8,739 nucleotides of DNA. It comes from an uncultured Clostridia bacterium (lineage in GTDB: Bacteria; Bacillota; Clostridia; Lachnospirales; Lachnospiraceae). A program made the position numbers and the translations under genes. Under the pieces are notes generated by a model that searched no databases, was not told where the DNA came from, and saw only the letters and a program-made list of their open reading frames with translations. This document shows positions 6,715 to 8,739 of the stretch, piece after piece (the first letter of the stretch is position 1; each line of letters starts with the position of its first letter). The stretch spans positions 1-8,739 of the forward strand of contig CAMOHF010000035.1 of the NCBI GenBank assembly GCA_946614685.1, given 5' to 3'.

Positions 6715-8739
6715 CTAGATCTCTGTTACATTATATTTCATTCTAAAATTATTTGCAAGTACTTTTATTTTTTCTTCCAATTCTCTTGATGAAATCACTT
6801 TGGCACCGGCTCCTCTTACAATCTGCTGGATCATGCCGTCCGAGGTTGCAACCGTTATATCATAGCTTCCCTTCTTCTCGTGTGTGAAGCGTTCGATAAA
6901 GGCATCCGCTGTCTGGTTTTCCATTGTATGCGCAACCGTGATGCCTCCCTTTTCGTAGATGCTGCCCTTGTTGCCTTGGACACGATATCCGTCAAATACG
7001 ACAAAGACTTCTTCGCCGGACATACCGGCATAATTCGAAAGTATATCGATCAGTTTATCCGTGGCTGCATCCATACGGTCGGCAAGCAGATCACGCAGAT
7101 CATCCCATGCGTGAATAACATTGAAACCGTCAACCATCAAAAGCTTAGGTTTGTCTGTGACCGGCTTTGCCTTGGGAACGGACTTTGCTTCCGGCATGAC
7201 AGCCGGCTTCTTTTTCGTATACATTTGTTTTTTATGATTAGCATTTGCGGAAGCGGTTTTTCTTAAGATATTGTCAATCTCCTCGAGATCGATGCTGTAA
7301 TCGAAGGCCTCGGCATGGATGGTCTTTACAGGCCCGGCCGCATCATATCCGCTTTCGTCGGTAAGGTGCATATGCTCCGGAACCTCATTCCAAGGCACGA
7401 TAAAGCCTGCGCCGTGCGCGCAAAAGACAGACGAAGCAGGGTTGGCAAGATCCGCATCCGGATCATAGCCGATGGTTTCTACTACTTCTTCCGTATTGTG
7501 GCAGGGACCGTAGCCGCGAAGGAATACATCCATGGTTCCCTGTCCCGCAGTATAAGATCTTAAGTTGATCTGGTAGTCCATCAGGGTCGATACGGGACCG
7601 TAGCCGGTAAGGATCGCTTCGTCACCGGATGTCTCCGGGGGATTTAATACGGCGTGTCGTGACTCTAATTCCATCATGGCCTTGCCCACGGTTCCGGAAG
7701 GGATTGTAAGGACAAAATCATAATAAGGTTCAAGCAGTACGCTTTCAGCCTGCATCAGTCCCTGTCTGACCGCGCGAACGGAAGCCTTTCTGAAGTCACC
7801 GCCCTCGGTATGTTTCGGATGTGCTTTTCCGTTGATCAGAGTGATCTTTGTATCGGTAAGCAATGATCCGGTAAGAACACCGCGATGCTGCTTTTGCGTG
7901 AGATAATGCAGGATCTGCTTTTGCCAGTTAGCGGAAAGTACATCCACGGAAAGTTCCGAATTCACGGATATGCCGCTTCCTGCCTCGCCGGGATCCAAGC
8001 GTACATGTACTTCCGCATAATGTCTTAAGGGCTCGAAGTGACCGACACCGATCACGGAATCTGCGATCGTTTCCTTGTATGTGATCCTTCCGGTGTCGAA
8101 GGACGGACGCACCTCATAGCGCACCATCAAAAGTTCGGTCAGGATCTCAAGCTGAACCTGTCCCATCAGATAAACGTGGATCTCGCCGTTTTCCTCATCC
8201 CATGAACAAGACAGTTCGGGAAGTTCCTCGGTAAGTTCGGTAATCTTCGGATAAAACTGTCTGGGATTGACATCCGTCGGAAGGATCATCCTGTAGCGGA
8301 TCACCGGCTCGATCAATGCGTTGCCGGTACCTGCATCTGCACCGAGCCCCATACCGCTTACGGTCTCGGAAGGGCCAAGGATCGCACAGATATCTCCGGC
8401 ATGAACCTCTCCGGTTGTTTCATATCGCTCACCGTTATAGAGACGGATCTCGGTTACCTTCTCTCCGTCTTCTCCGATATTGTCGCGCACACGAAGGTTT
8501 CCGCCTGTCAGCTTCATATGTGTCAGACGATTGCCCTTTGCATCTCTGGTGATCTTATAAACCTTCGCACCGAATTCCTCCGGATAGACGGGATCAGCCG
8601 AAAACTGATCGATGGCATCGAGAAGCTCATCGATCCCCGTAAGACGAAGTGCCGAGCCGAAGTAAACCGGGAAGAGTTTTCGGTCCGAGATCATGTCACG
8701 CAATACGGCAACATCCACGGAACCGTAGCGAAGCACCTC
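6715..8739 (-). CDS. Tet(M)/EF-G-like translational GTPase fused to a Rae1 (YacP)-like NYN nuclease domain, 5'-truncated by the window
   Basis: The last 674 codons are present; the frame is open to the window edge and the apparent GTG start at 8736 is only an internal valine. The first residues (FPVYFGSALRLTGIDELLDAI) match the end of the G domain of ribosomal protection proteins (Tet(M): LFPLYHGSA...GID). Thus roughly 220 residues with the GTP-binding motifs are missing, and full length is probably near 900. Domains II to V follow down to about position 7264, including the domain IV tip segment AHPKHTEGGDFR. A 37-residue Lys/Ala/Pro-rich linker (7263-7153) leads to a 145-residue NYN/PIN-like domain (7152-6718). 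Its acidic residues are Asp8 (LMVDGFNVIHAW), Asp54 (VVFDG), Asp83 (ENQTAD) and Asp105 (VATSD), counted from 7152. These match Bacillus Rae1, a ribosome A-site endoribonuclease. Both halves point to the ribosomal A site. Tetracycline resistance is not implied. Confidence 0.9.
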   Translation of the reverse strand, partial: EVLRYGSVDVAVLRDMISDRKLFPVYFGSALRLTGIDELLDAIDQFSADPVYPEEFGAKVYKITRDAKGNRLTHMKLTGGNLRVRDNIGEDGEKVTEIRLYNGERYETTGEVHAGDICAILGPSETVSGMGLGADAGTGNALIEPVIRYRMILPTDVNPRQFYPKITELTEELPELSCSWDEENGEIHVYLMGQVQLEILTELLMVRYEVRPSFDTGRITYKETIADSVIGVGHFEPLRHYAEVHVRLDPGEAGSGISVNSELSVDVLSANWQKQILHYLTQKQHRGVLTGSLLTDTKITLINGKAHPKHTEGGDFRKASVRAVRQGLMQAESVLLEPYYDFVLTIPSGTVGKAMMELESRHAVLNPPETSGDEAILTGYGPVSTLMDYQINLRSYTAGQGTMDVFLRGYGPCHNTEEVVETIGYDPDADLANPASSVFCAHGAGFIVPWNEVPEHMHLTDESGYDAAGPVKTIHAEAFDYSIDLEEIDNILRKTASANANHKKQMYTKKKPAVMPEAKSVPKAKPVTDKPKLLMVDGFNVIHAWDDLRDLLADRMDAATDKLIDILSNYAGMSGEEVFVVFDGYRVQGNKGSIYEKGGITVAHTMENQTADAFIERFTHEKKGSYDITVATSDGMIQQIVRGAGAKVISSRELEEKIKVLANNFRMKYNVTEI
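6730..6758 (-). promoter_or_regulatory. SigmaA-type promoter of trxA-trxB, inside the end of the upstream gene
   Basis: The minus strand reads TTGCAA (6758-6753), a 17-base spacer, and a perfect TATAAT (6735-6730). The elements overlap the last codons of the GTPase-nuclease fusion gene, whose stop is at 6717-6715. Transcription would begin near 6723, giving a leader of about 50 nt with no terminator between it and trxA. The trx genes may therefore be transcribed both from here and by read-through. Called by eye. Confidence 0.82.

Noticed and set aside
8734..8736. GTG at 8736 as the start of the GTPase-nuclease gene
   Set aside because: The frame is open to the window edge, and the following residues align to the interior of a Tet(M)-type protein after its G domain, so this is an internal valine.
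6715..8739. Acquired tetracycline resistance gene on a mobile element
   Set aside because: The tip loop and C-terminus differ from Tet(M), a nuclease domain is fused, and no integrase, relaxase, IS or repeat is visible in the surrounding chromosomal-type operons.

Overview
The window looks like chromosomal DNA from a Clostridia-type Firmicute, most likely of the Lachnospiraceae kind. This is judged from the protein family flavour, AGGAGG-type ribosome binding sites, near-consensus SigmaA promoters and roughly balanced base composition. It is not proven by a marker gene. Every supported gene is on the minus strand, so the biological order runs from high to low coordinates. I see no tRNA, rRNA, IS element, CRISPR array or integrase.

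Region 1 (8739 to 6715) is the 3' three quarters of a large gene. It encodes a ribosomal-protection-type (Tet(M)/EF-G-like) translational GTPase fused, through a basic low-complexity linker, to a C-terminal NYN/PIN-like nuclease domain that strongly resembles Rae1 (YacP), the ribosome-associated A-site endoribonuclease of Bacillus. The G domain itself lies beyond the window edge. This fusion is the most interesting object here: it looks like a ribosome-targeting module carrying its own mRNA-cleaving domain.

Region 2 (6758 to 5385) is a thioredoxin operon, trxA then trxB. It has its own near-perfect promoter buried in the last codons of the fusion gene, and it is closed by a clear intrinsic terminator.

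Region 3 (5348 to 1, running off the window) is a tightly packed six-gene operon behind a second near-consensus promoter. In order: a membrane-anchored M15 (VanY-type) D,D-carboxypeptidase, a membrane-anchored TPR protein, HflX, an RsmF-type rRNA m5C methyltransferase, an unrecognised two-helix membrane protein, and the start of an RluA-family pseudouridine synthase. The last five genes are separated by only 9, 2, 2, 2 and 1 nt, several with weak Shine-Dalgarno sequences, which suggests translational coupling.

Functionally, the window mixes ribosome-facing proteins (GTPase-Rae1 fusion, HflX, RsmF, RluA-type synthase) with redox homeostasis (TrxA/TrxB) and cell-envelope proteins (VanY-type peptidase, TPR protein, small membrane protein).
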